The notes: generated from the letters alone by a model not told the origin. A stretch of DNA of 64,000 nt from JACKCD01 sp041390905 (GCA_041390905.1 JAWKPA010000015.1:248001-312000), one strand, 5' to 3'. Counted from the stretch's first letter, positions 49,207 to 59,548 are shown. Numbers and translations are program-made.

Positions 49207-51273
49207 TTATTTGTTGATTGGGTTAAAACACAAGTCGCCAATCCCAAATTTCGGATCAGACGCAATTGTTGAATCTATGTTATTGGAAAACTGTAACTCA
49301 ACACGCGAAATACCGGGCACCTTAAGTTCAAAGAGGTAATTGCCAATGTCACCTTCAGCGGCATCCTTCGCATCCCCTGTGAACCATAAATCCCCCATTG
49401 AGCCTGCACGTGGGCGAATTTTACCTTCACTGGTGTACATAATTCGACGTGCAGCAACTATCTGTCCATTCTCATCAAATCCGACCAGCTTGATTTCATG
49501 TTCTGTGGCTTTCAAAGGATTATAATCACCGTAATCGAGTAGCCGCAGTGAGAAGTAGTCTGAACTTATATCTGGTGAAAACGTAAACGAATAATCGTGT
49601 ATCTCTTCCTGGTCATAAAATCCACCATTGCTACCTACGCCCCCATTCCATACCCCTGCTGTGTTTGATGCTACATAAGCAATTGGAGTCCTGCCTTCCA
49701 TCAATGCAATTGCATTACCGGAGGTTTCAATATCAAGATTGGGGTGTACTGTTCCCAATCCTTGTACAGAACTGCCTGGTGTTAATGCGGCGAAGTTCAT
49801 GCAAACAGGTGGTGGTGGTGGTGGTGTAAAGCATAGCCCCGCAATGGCGAATTTTGGATCAGACACTCGGCTTGAATCTACATCATTGGCAAACTTCAAT
49901 TCAACGCGGGCAATGTTATCGCCGGCTACAGCAAATGTGTAATTGCCAGGCTCACCGTTGATGGCAGCAATTGCATCTCCTGTAAACCACAGATCTCCCA
50001 TAGAGCTTACACGCGGTCTGAATTTATTTTCGCTTGTGTACATCAATTTGTCAGTATCAATGATGTTGTTGTCAGCATCATAGGCAACTAGCATAATTTC
50101 ATGCTTTGATGCACGTACGGGGTTAAAGTCGCCATAATCAAGAACCCGCAAGGTGAAATAGCCAATATGGGCATCGGGAGCTAACGTGAAGACATAATCA
50201 TGAATTTCCTGCCTGTCGTAAAAGCCCCCTTCGGTTAAGCCACCGTTCCAAATTGGAGCATCATTTGTAGCTACATAAGCGATGGGTGCTCTTCCTTCCG
50301 TTAACACAATGCTGTTGCCAGAGGTGCTAATGTCTAACAAAGGATGAACTGTGCCAGGCCCTTCAACTGAACTGCCGGGTGTTAGAGTGGAGAAATCAAC
50401 GCAATTGGCGATTGGGGTAATTGGAACTGACAATGTTGCATTAATCCAGGTAAGAGATGCAGGCAAACGATCTGTTCCATCGCTTTCTGATTGTATTTCA
50501 ACGGTAATTTCTGAGGCACCGGCAGGAATATTGACAGGCACTTTTAAGGCATCCCATTGGAGACCTTGTGCACTGCTTAACAGGTTGAAATGTTCAATTA
50601 TTTCACCAGCAACGTGAAAACGTATGACATTTGGTCGTTCTCGTAGCACACTGCCTACGAAAAAGCCCATTTCAGCAACGCGATCCACGTCCTCAGGTGC
50701 AAAAGTAAAGGTTTGTGGGACTGTTGTTTGTCCAGGCTCAGGACGATTGATGTAAGCAATGTCTAGGCCATCAACCATTTTCAATTCAGACAGGCCATTG
50801 TCATCTTCATAAATGACAATGATACCTGCGCCGTCATTTTCGGCTATAAAGCTCATCCCGGCGACTGAGAGGGTGTTTGCACCTGTCGAAACCAATTCTA
50901 AGGCAGTAATATCGGCACGATAGCTTTCATATAGTTTCTGACCAGGACCAGTACCAATATGCTGACCTGTTATGGGTATCCCATTAATAATGATTTCATT
51001 ATCTCCGGGAGTACCTTCTCTGGTTGCCCCTGACCAATAAGCAAGTACTTGTTTGATGGTGGAATTTTCGGGAACTTCAAGGGAGATTATGGCTGGTGTT
51101 GTTTTTTCTAGGCCGGTTCCTCCGATAACAAATCCTGATCCACTGGCTATGTTGATGGATGGAACACCTAATGTTTCTGTGCCATCGGCATTCACTGACA
51201 ATACCAAATAGATTAAACTACAAAACATGGTGATAAGCGATATGACTATGCGTTTCTGATTTAACAGTCTCAT
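49207..51273 (-). CDS. Exported protein with two tandem ~190-residue domains
   Basis: 688 residues. Signal peptide at 1-29 (hydrophobic core ISLITMFCSLIYLVLS). The N-terminal domain (30-285) has INIASGSGFVIGGTGL and QVLAYWSGATREGTPGDNEI, resembling DUF3344-type surface domains. Two homologous domains follow: CVDFSTLTPGSSVEGPGTVH (about 289-480) and CMNFAALTPGSSVQGLGTVH (about 493-685). Each contains IAYVA, GGFYD, EIHDY, LRVLDYGD/LRLLDYGD and SMGDLWFTGDA, and ends SDPKF-IA/GI-LCF; a PPPPPP linker joins them. GGAGGG precedes the ATG. Likely a cell-surface or matrix protein. It contains no AACGGCCGTT and is more AT-rich than its left neighbours. Confidence 0.82.
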   Translation of the reverse strand: MRLLNQKRIVISLITMFCSLIYLVLSVNADGTETLGVPSINIASGSGFVIGGTGLEKTTPAIISLEVPENSTIKQVLAYWSGATREGTPGDNEIIINGIPITGQHIGTGPGQKLYESYRADITALELVSTGANTLSVAGMSFIAENDGAGIIVIYEDDNGLSELKMVDGLDIAYINRPEPGQTTVPQTFTFAPEDVDRVAEMGFFVGSVLRERPNVIRFHVAGEIIEHFNLLSSAQGLQWDALKVPVNIPAGASEITVEIQSESDGTDRLPASLTWINATLSVPITPIANCVDFSTLTPGSSVEGPGTVHPLLDISTSGNSIVLTEGRAPIAYVATNDAPIWNGGLTEGGFYDRQEIHDYVFTLAPDAHIGYFTLRVLDYGDFNPVRASKHEIMLVAYDADNNIIDTDKLMYTSENKFRPRVSSMGDLWFTGDAIAAINGEPGNYTFAVAGDNIARVELKFANDVDSSRVSDPKFAIAGLCFTPPPPPPVCMNFAALTPGSSVQGLGTVHPNLDIETSGNAIALMEGRTPIAYVASNTAGVWNGGVGSNGGFYDQEEIHDYSFTFSPDISSDYFSLRLLDYGDYNPLKATEHEIKLVGFDENGQIVAARRIMYTSEGKIRPRAGSMGDLWFTGDAKDAAEGDIGNYLFELKVPGISRVELQFSNNIDSTIASDPKFGIGDLCFNPINK

Positions 51274-51499
51274 GGTTTCCCTCCAGAGTGATAAGTCTAG
51301 CTGCTAAACGGTTATTCTTTTTTCAATGTAAATTACCCCAAGTATAGGATACTTTATGCTGATTACAACCCGCCTTAAGAGGCTTGAAATCAGAAGAGTA
51401 TGTTGATGATTGATTTGTTTTTGAGAAATAAAGCTGAGTTTGCTTGCGTGTTTTGACTCATGTATCATCTTTGATGAATTATTTGTAGTGGAGGCGAAA

Positions 51500-52717
51500 T
51501 TGTACGAGGAGATTAATCTTAGACCTTATTTGCAGGTTTTGTTTGAAAGGTGGAAGTGGATAGGTGGGATTGGGATAATAACGGCCGTTCTTACCTTTCT
51601 CATAACTATCTTTATCCCTCCAACCTACGAGGCAAGTGCCTTGGTTGTTATTACCGCAGCAAGACAGCTTGTGCAATTCGATCCTCGGTTTGAAGCAGTA
51701 GGAGAAAATCAGCCCCTACGCGCCTACCCAGAATTAGCAGTAAGTGACACAGTACTAAAGCTTTTGCAAGAACAACTGCCTGATAAATCGATATCAGAGA
51801 GTTCTTTAACAAACTTGAGGAAAATGCTTGTAGCTAGTGCTGGTGATGATTTGAGTGTTGTGCGTTTATCTGTTGAACATCAGAATGCAGATAGAGCCAG
51901 CGAGATTGCCAATTTATGGGCAAACGTATTTGTGAAAACTGCCAATGAGATTTATGGCGACCAAAATGAGAAACAGGTCAAATTTTTTGAAGAACAACTC
52001 ACTGATGCTGATGCAAATTTAGCTATTATGGAAAAGGCACTCATTGAATTTGAGGCGCGAAACAATCTTTCGACTATTAGTAATGAACTAAATAATTTGC
52101 GCCAAACGCAAAATGATTATTTAAATAAGCAGCGTGTCATCACCTTCATCATCAAGGATATAGAAAGTTTGCGAAGCTATCTATTATCTTCAGCCACTAT
52201 TGAAATAACGTTAACCGATCAACTAACGGCTCTTTTTCTGCAAACGGCCGCTTTTAATAGCACTTCTACAATCCCTGTGCAGCTTCAAATCAGTTCTGCC
52301 GAGGCATTTAACCATTTGACAAAACGAGAACAAATTGCTTTGTTAGAAGCACAACTTGAAGTTTTCAATAGCCGGCAGACAGAGATAGATGCACTTTTAC
52401 AAGAGTTAGAGCCACAAATCCTGGACTTGCAGCGACAATTTCAGGAAATTGACACCGAAAGAAGCCAGTTATCCCGTAATAAGAATTTGGCAGAAGAGAC
52501 CTTTACAGCCCTAAGCCGTAAAGTAGAAGAGGTGCAGATTACATCACAGGATACAAGCAGCGGGGTGCAGTTAGCTAGCCAGGCTGTGGTTCCCGAATTG
52601 CCCATCAGCCCCCGCCGATTGTTACTGACTATTGCTGCTGGTGTTCTGGGGTTCTGTCTGGCAATTGCCTATAGTCTTTTAACCTATTGGTGGTTTAGTA
52701 ATGCAGACCCTACCTAA
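51500..52717 (+). CDS. Polysaccharide chain-length/co-polymerase protein (Wzz/GumC-like)
   Basis: About 405 residues. The TTG at 51500 (LYEEINLRPYLQVLFERWK) is preferred because GGAGG is 5 nt upstream. First membrane helix about 22-42 (IGIITAVLTFLITIFI) followed by PPTYEASALVVI, the classic Wzz start. A long periplasmic coiled coil (from about 150 to 350, with LRQTQNDYLNKQRV and LEPQILDLQRQFQEI) follows, then the second helix near the end preceded by VVPELPISPRR, the usual proline-rich motif. No tyrosine-kinase domain. It regulates chain length and export in Wzy-dependent pathways. First gene of the polysaccharide cluster. Confidence 0.87.
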   Translation: MYEEINLRPYLQVLFERWKWIGGIGIITAVLTFLITIFIPPTYEASALVVITAARQLVQFDPRFEAVGENQPLRAYPELAVSDTVLKLLQEQLPDKSISESSLTNLRKMLVASAGDDLSVVRLSVEHQNADRASEIANLWANVFVKTANEIYGDQNEKQVKFFEEQLTDADANLAIMEKALIEFEARNNLSTISNELNNLRQTQNDYLNKQRVITFIIKDIESLRSYLLSSATIEITLTDQLTALFLQTAAFNSTSTIPVQLQISSAEAFNHLTKREQIALLEAQLEVFNSRQTEIDALLQELEPQILDLQRQFQEIDTERSQLSRNKNLAEETFTALSRKVEEVQITSQDTSSGVQLASQAVVPELPISPRRLLLTIAAGVLGFCLAIAYSLLTYWWFSNADPT

Positions 52718-52723
52718 ACAGTA

Positions 52724-53734
52724 ATGGGATTTAACTTTAGATTTTTCCCAATAAGTCAGACTAGGCTTGCTTTTTGCGTTTTTGTTATTGTTGTGGCTCT
52801 GTTGGTTGTGCGTGTCCCCCGATATAGTGGCAATATTTCCAAGAATGCCGGTTTTATAATGCTTAATCATGCATTTGCATATCGTGACTCTCATGTAGCG
52901 CAAGAAGCAGAAATGTTCTTGAGACAATCCGTTAGCAAAATTGATGAGTCAAGGGCATCCTGGTGGGGTCTAGGTTGGGCTCTAACAATGCAAGGACGTC
53001 ATGAAGAAGCTGTTTCGGTTTGGCGCATAGTTGGTGGTATGGCTGACGAGTTTATGCTTCGCGGACACCAATATCGCGCGGATGGGCAATATTTAGCAGC
53101 TATTGAATGGTACAAACAGGCAGTAGAAATTGAACCACAATTGGCTGATCCTTTGTATTTCATTGGTTTGAGTTATGAAGGGCTAGGCTTGTGGCAGCAA
53201 GCAGCGACTGTGTTTCACCAAGGGGCAGAATTGTCGCCTGAGCAGATGGGTAAGAGTGATTTTCTTTATCAAATTGGATGGTTGCAAGCGCAAAAATTGC
53301 AGCCGCCAGATTTGGTTTCTGCATTAAAAAATCTGGATGATGCTTTAATGCGAAACCAGTTTAAGGGTGCTTTTCAATACAGTGATGCCCTTTTTCAACA
53401 TGCTGACGTTTTGCGACGTTTAGGTAAAACGGTTGAGGCATTGGCTGGGTATCAGGAAGTAATTGCTTTAGCACCTGATAACTATTGGAGTTGGGCCTAT
53501 ATAGGACATCTGCTGCGAGTAGAAGGAGATGCTGCTAATAGGGCGGAAGCTAGTTTTTTGCAGGCAATTGCAATAAATCCTCAGATAGAGTATGCCTATT
53601 TTGAGTTAGGGATGTTATATACAGAAATGGAGCAAATAGGCGAGGCGCAGGCGATATACCACCGGGTTCTTCAGATTGACCCTGTTAACAAGCGGGCGAT
53701 TGGGGCATTGCAGACCCTTAAGAATAAAGGATAA
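52724..53734 (+). CDS. Membrane-anchored tetratricopeptide-repeat protein
   Basis: 336 residues. One N-terminal helix (LAFCVFVIVVALLVV), then about six TPR units, for example SWWGLGWALTMQGRHEEAVS, YLAAIEWYKQAVEIEPQLAD and ALFQHADVLRRLGKTVEAL. Starts 6 nt after the Wzz-like stop. In polysaccharide loci such TPR proteins scaffold the assembly machinery. The exact role cannot be assigned. Confidence 0.82.
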   Translation: MGFNFRFFPISQTRLAFCVFVIVVALLVVRVPRYSGNISKNAGFIMLNHAFAYRDSHVAQEAEMFLRQSVSKIDESRASWWGLGWALTMQGRHEEAVSVWRIVGGMADEFMLRGHQYRADGQYLAAIEWYKQAVEIEPQLADPLYFIGLSYEGLGLWQQAATVFHQGAELSPEQMGKSDFLYQIGWLQAQKLQPPDLVSALKNLDDALMRNQFKGAFQYSDALFQHADVLRRLGKTVEALAGYQEVIALAPDNYWSWAYIGHLLRVEGDAANRAEASFLQAIAINPQIEYAYFELGMLYTEMEQIGEAQAIYHRVLQIDPVNKRAIGALQTLKNKG

Positions 53735-53744
53735 TTGCATTGTT

Positions 53745-55268
53745 ATGCAGAATAGTTTTGCCAAAGATACGATTACAGTTTCGTTATTTAATGCGCTAGG
53801 TGTTGTCAGTTCTTTTGCTATTGATGTTGGAATTGCCAGTGTGTTTGGGCTAGGGAGAGTAACAGATGCTTTTTTTGTTGCCGCAACTATCCCGCTACTG
53901 GCCTACATTATTTTTAACCGAATTTCGGAGTTAACATTAGTGCCTATTTTTGTGAGATGGCAGACAGAGATGGTTGAAGAGCAATGGCAGTTGTTTAGCT
54001 CTCTCCTTTGGTTGGCATTCGGCTCATTAAGTTGCCTTGTTCTTGTGAGCGCGTTTTTGGCTGAGCCTTTGTTTTATGCCATTGCTCCGGGATTGGATAC
54101 GGTTTCAAGTGAACTTGCCAATCACTTAGGCACGATTATGTTGTTATCTGTTCCTCTAAGTGCTGTGGTGGCTATTTCCCGTGCGCGTTTGAATGCTGCC
54201 AGAGCATTTTCACAATCGGCATCCAGTAATTTTCTGCGAAATATTGTCGTTTTAATTTTTTTGACTCTTACGGTTCTTGCACAATGGAATATTGATAAGA
54301 TTGCCGTTGGATATTTGGCTGCGGGTCTTGTCCAAATGTTGGTCCTTTTTTTCTTCTTGCGGCAACTAGGGTTTCGGTTGTCTTTCAATTTACTTTTGAC
54401 TCATACGGAGATACGTTCTACTGTCAATACGGTGCTTTTCCCCCTTTTTAGTTTTGCTGTTAACCAGAGTAATGAAATTGTTGAGCGCTTCCTTGCTTCT
54501 TTCTTGGTAGCTGGGAGTTTGTCAGCCCTTGTTTTTGCCCGGCGATTGATTGGAACTATTGTTAATATATTCTTGAATAGTATTACATCGGTCATTATCC
54601 CGTCTCTGTCTCGTTTATCCGTGAAGCAGGATCGGCTTGCTATGCAACATGTTTTGGCGCAAGGTGTCAAGATTATTTTTTTGCTGACAACACCGATGAC
54701 AGTTTTGCTTTTGGTATTGAATCAACCAGTGATCCGTATTTTGTTTTTGCATGGCTCTGTTGTTGAAGAAGGCACGGCTCTCATCTCGAAAATATTGGTG
54801 CTGTATGTTTTGGGTTTGCCGTTTTTAGGGCTTAATCAATTGTTGGTTGCGCCTCATTATGCCTTGGGGGATACTAAAACACCGGCTATTCATTTGTTGT
54901 TGATGATTATTGTGCAGATTGGTTTGGATATGGTTTTGTTCTGGTGGCTTGGTGTATGGGGGATTCCAATAGCAATGAGCTTAACGGCCGTTATTTCCGT
55001 TCTTCGAGCTTTATGGTTGCTGAAGCAGAAAAACCTGTCTGTGCTTGATATGCAATTGTTTGCTATTGCTGGCAAGCTGCTTGTTGCTTCAGTTGGGATG
55101 GGCTTAACTAACTATCTAATCTATAGTCAATGGATAATCAAGCTGCCTGCTGCCAACCTCTGGTCGCAATTAATAGTAACAATACTGAGCGTCGTTTGTG
55201 GCAGCATAGTGCTTTTTGTAGTAGCTAAAGCCCTTAACCTGAAACCAACTGAATTTACAGTCGCCTGA
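53745..55268 (+). CDS. Lipid-linked oligosaccharide flippase (MurJ/MviN-like)
   Basis: 507 residues, about fourteen membrane helices. The start MQNSFAKDTITVSLFNALGVV then GLGRVTDAFFVAATIPLLAY is the MurJ-type N-terminus. RARLNAARAFSQSASSNFLRN and GLPFLGLNQLLVAPHYALGDTKTP match the later MurJ motifs. In this locus it most likely flips the undecaprenyl-linked repeat unit (a Wzx role) rather than lipid II, as it sits between Wzz-like and polymerase genes. ATG 53745 lies 10 nt after the TPR stop; AAAGGA is upstream. Confidence 0.85.
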   Translation: MQNSFAKDTITVSLFNALGVVSSFAIDVGIASVFGLGRVTDAFFVAATIPLLAYIIFNRISELTLVPIFVRWQTEMVEEQWQLFSSLLWLAFGSLSCLVLVSAFLAEPLFYAIAPGLDTVSSELANHLGTIMLLSVPLSAVVAISRARLNAARAFSQSASSNFLRNIVVLIFLTLTVLAQWNIDKIAVGYLAAGLVQMLVLFFFLRQLGFRLSFNLLLTHTEIRSTVNTVLFPLFSFAVNQSNEIVERFLASFLVAGSLSALVFARRLIGTIVNIFLNSITSVIIPSLSRLSVKQDRLAMQHVLAQGVKIIFLLTTPMTVLLLVLNQPVIRILFLHGSVVEEGTALISKILVLYVLGLPFLGLNQLLVAPHYALGDTKTPAIHLLLMIIVQIGLDMVLFWWLGVWGIPIAMSLTAVISVLRALWLLKQKNLSVLDMQLFAIAGKLLVASVGMGLTNYLIYSQWIIKLPAANLWSQLIVTILSVVCGSIVLFVVAKALNLKPTEFTVA

Positions 55269-55367
55269 AACAGGCAGGCTCAATCATAAATGTCTTTGGG
55301 CAAGCCTGATTTCCAAGACTGTCATCAGTCTGGAGAAACAGGCTCATTTTACTTTTGGATAAACAAT

Positions 55368-57017
55368 ATGAGACAGAATAGTGCTTCCCCACACCCATCA
55401 CGAGTCTGTGTAATTGGCTTGGATGGTGCAACATTTCGTGCGCTTAAGCCGTGGTGTGATGCTGGTAAATTACCAAACTTGCAAAAGCTAATAGCCTTAG
55501 GTGCCTCTGGTACGCTGTTGTCTACTATTCCGCCGATTACTGCTGCTGCCTGGACTTCTTTTCAAACGGGTAAGCAGCCGGGCCAACACGGCATTTTTGA
55601 ATTTTCTCGCTATATACCGGGCTCATATGATAGCCCCGTAATAGACGGTTCAGCAATCCAAGCAAAACGCCTCTGGGACTTATTGAATGAAGCTGGGAAG
55701 AAGCTGATTGCTGTTAATGTGCCTATGACTTATCCCCCAGTACCCGTTGATGGGGCAATGGTTTCAGGGCTGTTGAGTCCTGATCTGGAACATGCTTGTT
55801 ACCCAGTAACTTTAGTGAATGAGATTAAGGCGGTTGTGCCTGATTACGAATTTATTTTTCCTATCAGGTCTATTGATTATTTAGGCGTACAGGAATATGT
55901 AAAGCGTTTGGTCGCGTTGGCAGAGAAACGGGCAAAATTGGGAGTTCATTTAATTCAGAAGCAATGGGATTTCTTTATGCTTCATTTTCAGGCTACTGAC
56001 ATTGCCCAACATGCTCTTTGGGTCTACATTGATCCTGCACATCCAGGATATAGTCAGACCTCATCTGCTGAACGAGAACTTGTGCTAAGTTTTTATCAAC
56101 GCTTGGATGAACTCCTTGGTCAGTTGCTAGCTATGCTGGATGATTCTGTACTTACAATTGTTATGTCCGATCATGGTTTTGGGCCGGCTGTTGATCGCTT
56201 TAATGTAAATGAATGGCTTTATAAGCAGGGTCTGCTAAAAATCAATAATGTGTGGCGAAAGCAGTTGACAGAAATGTTGGTGACAATGATTCAGAAGCTG
56301 GATGTTTTCAAGCTGCGTCGCCGTTTCTTGGGGCCAAGGGGTCGAGCAGAAAAGTTACAGATGGGTTTAACACAATCATCCTTGATTGATTGGAAGCGAA
56401 CGGTGGCTTTTGCATTACCTGGCTCTTTTTATGCACGCATTTATTTTAATCGGGTTGGGCGGGAAATGGATGGAATTGTTGATGAAGAAACGGCCGTTTC
56501 TCTTGCACAACAAATGAAACAGAACCTCCTTGCCTTACGTCACCCAGAAACAGGGCAACCCGTTATTAAGAATGTTTACCTAAAGCATGAAATCTACCAA
56601 GGCAATGCTACCGAGTTGCTGCCTGATATAACTGTTGAGCCAGAAGAAGGCTACATGATTGCCACTGAGCTAAACAACAGCACCATTGTCCGGCCTGTGC
56701 CCGCCTTCATGACCGGTACCCATTTGCGAGACGGTATCGTGATTATGAATGGCTCAGTCATACAATCAGGTACAACTCTCACAAATGCTCATATAGTCGA
56801 TCTCCTTCCAACCATCTTGTATGCTTTGAATATCCCCATTCCTGCCGATCTGGATGGCAAAATCCTGCTTGATGCTTTTGTAGATGAATATAAACAAGCC
56901 CATCATGCCACCTATTACGAACCAGACATATGGCATCATGACAACATGGTAGTTAACTCTGCTGAAGAAGAAAAAATTGTCGAAGAACGCCTGAAAAGTT
57001 TAGGTTATCTTGGCTAA
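55368..57017 (+). CDS. Alkaline-phosphatase-superfamily phosphodiesterase/phosphotransferase
   Basis: 549 residues from ATG 55368 (MRQNSASPHPSRVCVIG); an upstream ATG at 55290 is in frame and neither has a good ribosome-binding site. Metal and catalytic sites of the type I phosphodiesterase/nucleotide pyrophosphatase group: VIGLDGATFRALKPW (Asp), TAAAWTSFQTGKQPGQHG (nucleophile Thr), and later VMSDHGFGPAVDRFN (Asp-His). No signal peptide. Members in glycan loci can move phospho-head groups or trim nucleotide sugars. Its position between flippase and polymerase suggests glycan decoration. Confidence 0.82.
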   Translation: MRQNSASPHPSRVCVIGLDGATFRALKPWCDAGKLPNLQKLIALGASGTLLSTIPPITAAAWTSFQTGKQPGQHGIFEFSRYIPGSYDSPVIDGSAIQAKRLWDLLNEAGKKLIAVNVPMTYPPVPVDGAMVSGLLSPDLEHACYPVTLVNEIKAVVPDYEFIFPIRSIDYLGVQEYVKRLVALAEKRAKLGVHLIQKQWDFFMLHFQATDIAQHALWVYIDPAHPGYSQTSSAERELVLSFYQRLDELLGQLLAMLDDSVLTIVMSDHGFGPAVDRFNVNEWLYKQGLLKINNVWRKQLTEMLVTMIQKLDVFKLRRRFLGPRGRAEKLQMGLTQSSLIDWKRTVAFALPGSFYARIYFNRVGREMDGIVDEETAVSLAQQMKQNLLALRHPETGQPVIKNVYLKHEIYQGNATELLPDITVEPEEGYMIATELNNSTIVRPVPAFMTGTHLRDGIVIMNGSVIQSGTTLTNAHIVDLLPTILYALNIPIPADLDGKILLDAFVDEYKQAHHATYYEPDIWHHDNMVVNSAEEEKIVEERLKSLGYLG

Positions 57018-57022
57018 TTCCT

Positions 57023-58513
57023 ATGTCGAGTACGTTTCCAATATCACTCGCACCACGCTCAAGCGTCGTTTTTCTTGGAATTGGCATCATTTTAATAGCC
57101 AGCCTCATTACCTTAGGTACCGCCTTTGTTATCCCGGACTTTTGGCTGCAACTTCTTGTCTTGTTGATTGGCGGCATTGTTTTTCTACCCTTTTTTCTCA
57201 CAGCTCCTGAGCATTGGTTATTTAGCCTGTTGGTATTATCCCTCTCATTTGCGGCTCGTTTACGGCTGTTCGGCAGCCAAATTCATCAAGGAGGGGCTGA
57301 AGGAGCCTTGGCTCCTCTTGATTTTCCCTTATTAGCCTTGGCAGGCCTTTACTTACTTGACAACCTGAAACATAAAAGCTGGAAGTGGGGACGGGTTGAA
57401 TTTGCTCTGGCACTTTGGGGAATGTTGATGTTGCCATCCCTGTTTGTTGCCCCTAATGTTTCTTTTAGCATCTATGAACTAATCAGATTGGGCAAAGTTT
57501 TATTGCTGATAGCCTGTATACGGCGTTTCATTTGCACACCGCAGCGGGCAGTTTTTGTTGTCTATCTTTTGCTGGCTGTCATATTGTTGCAAAGCACATT
57601 GGGCTTAATGCAGTTTGCTTTGAACCGGTCATTAGGTTTGTTTGCTTTAGGCGAGGCGGATAGTGTTTTTTTAGATACCAGCATTGGTGAAGGCTCAAGT
57701 CGTGTTGGTGGCACATTAGGCCATGCAAATAATTTGGCACTTTTTTTAGAGCTGCTGCTGCCATTTTGCTTTAGTATTTTCTTAAGTACAGATATTCGCG
57801 TTCGCCTTCGCACTCTTACTGTGATCGTTTTAGCGTTAGGCACAGTAACAATCGTCCTGACGCAATCGCGTTCTGGTTGGCTTGCATTTGTTGTGGCGTT
57901 GACAATTGTTTTATTATCTCAAGTGCGAAATCGTTATTTCTGGACAAACGGGAAGCTGTTGACTCTAGGTGCTGTAGTATTGGCGGCTATTGTTTCTCTT
58001 TGGCTCTTATGGGACAAAATCTATCTTCGCTTAACAGCTTCTTCGCCATACAGTTTCTTGTTTCGCCGCAACTTGCTCACAATTGCTTGGCAGATGGTGC
58101 AAGATAGCCCTCTAATTGGAACGGGGTTAAATAATTTTGTGCTAAATGTCCCTCACTATTTGACGGCTAATATTATTAACCAAGGCTATCCGGTACACAA
58201 TATTTACTTTTTAATTGCAGCAGAAACAGGAATGTTTGGTTTTGTGGGGTTTGTCATTGTATTATTTGCCATTTTTCGCACTGGCCGGCAGGCAGTACGA
58301 CAACATGGTGGTGTGCTTGCCGCCATGGCAAGAGGGCTTTTGGCAGGTATTGTGGCTGTTTTAACCCATGGTCTTTTGGGCTGGGGTTGGCGACTTGATG
58401 TTGTCAATATTTTGTTTTGGTTTATTGTTGGTTACTTGATAAGCCTGAATGCTATGCAGCCTACTGCATTGGGTAGTGGGGACCAAACGGCCGTTAATCC
58501 CCACATCGCATGA
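57023..58513 (+). CDS. O-antigen ligase/polymerase family membrane protein (Wzy/WaaL-like)
   Basis: 496 residues with about twelve helices. After the eighth or so helix comes a conserved motif, RVGGTLGHANNLALFLELLLPF, and then VIVLALGTVTIVLTQSRSGWLAF (the SRSG motif of the Wzy_C domain). The large periplasmic loop contains LIGTGLNNFVLNVPHYL and PVHNIYFLIAAETG, which also define the family. Probably polymerises repeat units at the outer leaflet. Starts 6 nt after the preceding stop. Confidence 0.9.
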   Translation: MSSTFPISLAPRSSVVFLGIGIILIASLITLGTAFVIPDFWLQLLVLLIGGIVFLPFFLTAPEHWLFSLLVLSLSFAARLRLFGSQIHQGGAEGALAPLDFPLLALAGLYLLDNLKHKSWKWGRVEFALALWGMLMLPSLFVAPNVSFSIYELIRLGKVLLLIACIRRFICTPQRAVFVVYLLLAVILLQSTLGLMQFALNRSLGLFALGEADSVFLDTSIGEGSSRVGGTLGHANNLALFLELLLPFCFSIFLSTDIRVRLRTLTVIVLALGTVTIVLTQSRSGWLAFVVALTIVLLSQVRNRYFWTNGKLLTLGAVVLAAIVSLWLLWDKIYLRLTASSPYSFLFRRNLLTIAWQMVQDSPLIGTGLNNFVLNVPHYLTANIINQGYPVHNIYFLIAAETGMFGFVGFVIVLFAIFRTGRQAVRQHGGVLAAMARGLLAGIVAVLTHGLLGWGWRLDVVNILFWFIVGYLISLNAMQPTALGSGDQTAVNPHIA

Positions 58514-58555
58514 TCAAGCAAAACGGGTTAAGAATTTGCGTAAAGGAGTCTTATT

Positions 58556-59548
58556 GTGGTTGCCCAAGTAGACAAACATTATTTCCGCCAACGGCCGTTT
58601 TCGGCCGTTCGTCGCATTGTCACCCGAACCTTTTTTGAAGGCCGCCCAATTACAACCCGAGGACGCTGGCTAAACCCTCTCGTGTTTGCTCACTTTGCCG
58701 TGGAAAAAAAACTACCCCAGCTAAAGCAAGTAAAAAACCCCATTTTTATTATAGGTAGCGGACGTAGTGGCACAACAATTTTGGGTACCATTATGTCTAT
58801 CCATCGTGAAGTTGGTTTCCTCAACGAACCAAAAGCCCTGTGGCATGTTGTGCATCCTCAAGAAGATGTTATAGGTCATTACAGTTTAGGCCCAGCAGCC
58901 TACCGGCTTGATGCTCAAGACGCTACAAGCGAAATGAAACAGACGGCGCACAAACTATTTGGTGCCTACCTAGCCCTAACACTTGCACATCGGTTAGTTG
59001 ATAAAAATCCAGAGCTGGTGTTTCGTATTCCTTTTGTGCGAGCCTTGTTTCCCGATGCCAAATTCATCTTTATCATCCGTAATGGTTGGAACACATGCGC
59101 TTCTATCGAGAATTGGTCGAAAGAACGAGGGGTTGCTGTAAACGATCAACAACATGATTGGTGGGGAGTAGATAATCGTAAATGGCAGTTGATGATAGAA
59201 CAGATCATTCCCCATGACCCTGACTTAGCTGATGTGGTGACAGAGATTTCTCATCTTACATCTCATACAGATATGGCCGTCGTTGAATGGATTGTGACCA
59301 TGCGGGAAGGGCTGATGCAAATGAAGCACCATGCCGATTGCATACATTTGGTAAAATATGAAGAGATGATTGCTAATCCACGCCAGGTTTTGCCAGCTTT
59401 ACTCCGTTTTTGCGACCTGTCTAATGATGAGACATTTTTAGCTTATGCTGAACATTCGCTACGGTCAGCTCCTATACACCCCAGATTTGAGGTTCATTCC
59501 GCTATTTTGCCTGCTTTTGAGAAAATGTTGGCTGAATTGGGATACTAG
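58556..59548 (+). CDS. Sulfotransferase
   Basis: 330 residues. The PAPS 5'-phosphosulfate loop is PIFIIGSGRSGTTILGTIMS (about residues 62-81), and the 3'-phosphate motif region is FPDAKFIFIIRNGWNTCAS. VKYEEMIANPRQVLPALLRF is also usual. The N-terminus is basic and partly encoded by a doubled palindrome (QRPFSAVRR). GTG 58556 is the start, with AAAGGAGTC upstream. It should transfer sulfate to a hydroxyl group of the polysaccharide or its lipid-linked precursor in the cytoplasm. Confidence 0.87.
   Translation: MVAQVDKHYFRQRPFSAVRRIVTRTFFEGRPITTRGRWLNPLVFAHFAVEKKLPQLKQVKNPIFIIGSGRSGTTILGTIMSIHREVGFLNEPKALWHVVHPQEDVIGHYSLGPAAYRLDAQDATSEMKQTAHKLFGAYLALTLAHRLVDKNPELVFRIPFVRALFPDAKFIFIIRNGWNTCASIENWSKERGVAVNDQQHDWWGVDNRKWQLMIEQIIPHDPDLADVVTEISHLTSHTDMAVVEWIVTMREGLMQMKHHADCIHLVKYEEMIANPRQVLPALLRFCDLSNDETFLAYAEHSLRSAPIHPRFEVHSAILPAFEKMLAELGY

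Noticed and set aside
51440..51499. Upstream ATG extension of the Wzz-like protein
   Set aside because: The added residues are not Wzz-like, and GGAGG fits the TTG at 51500 better.
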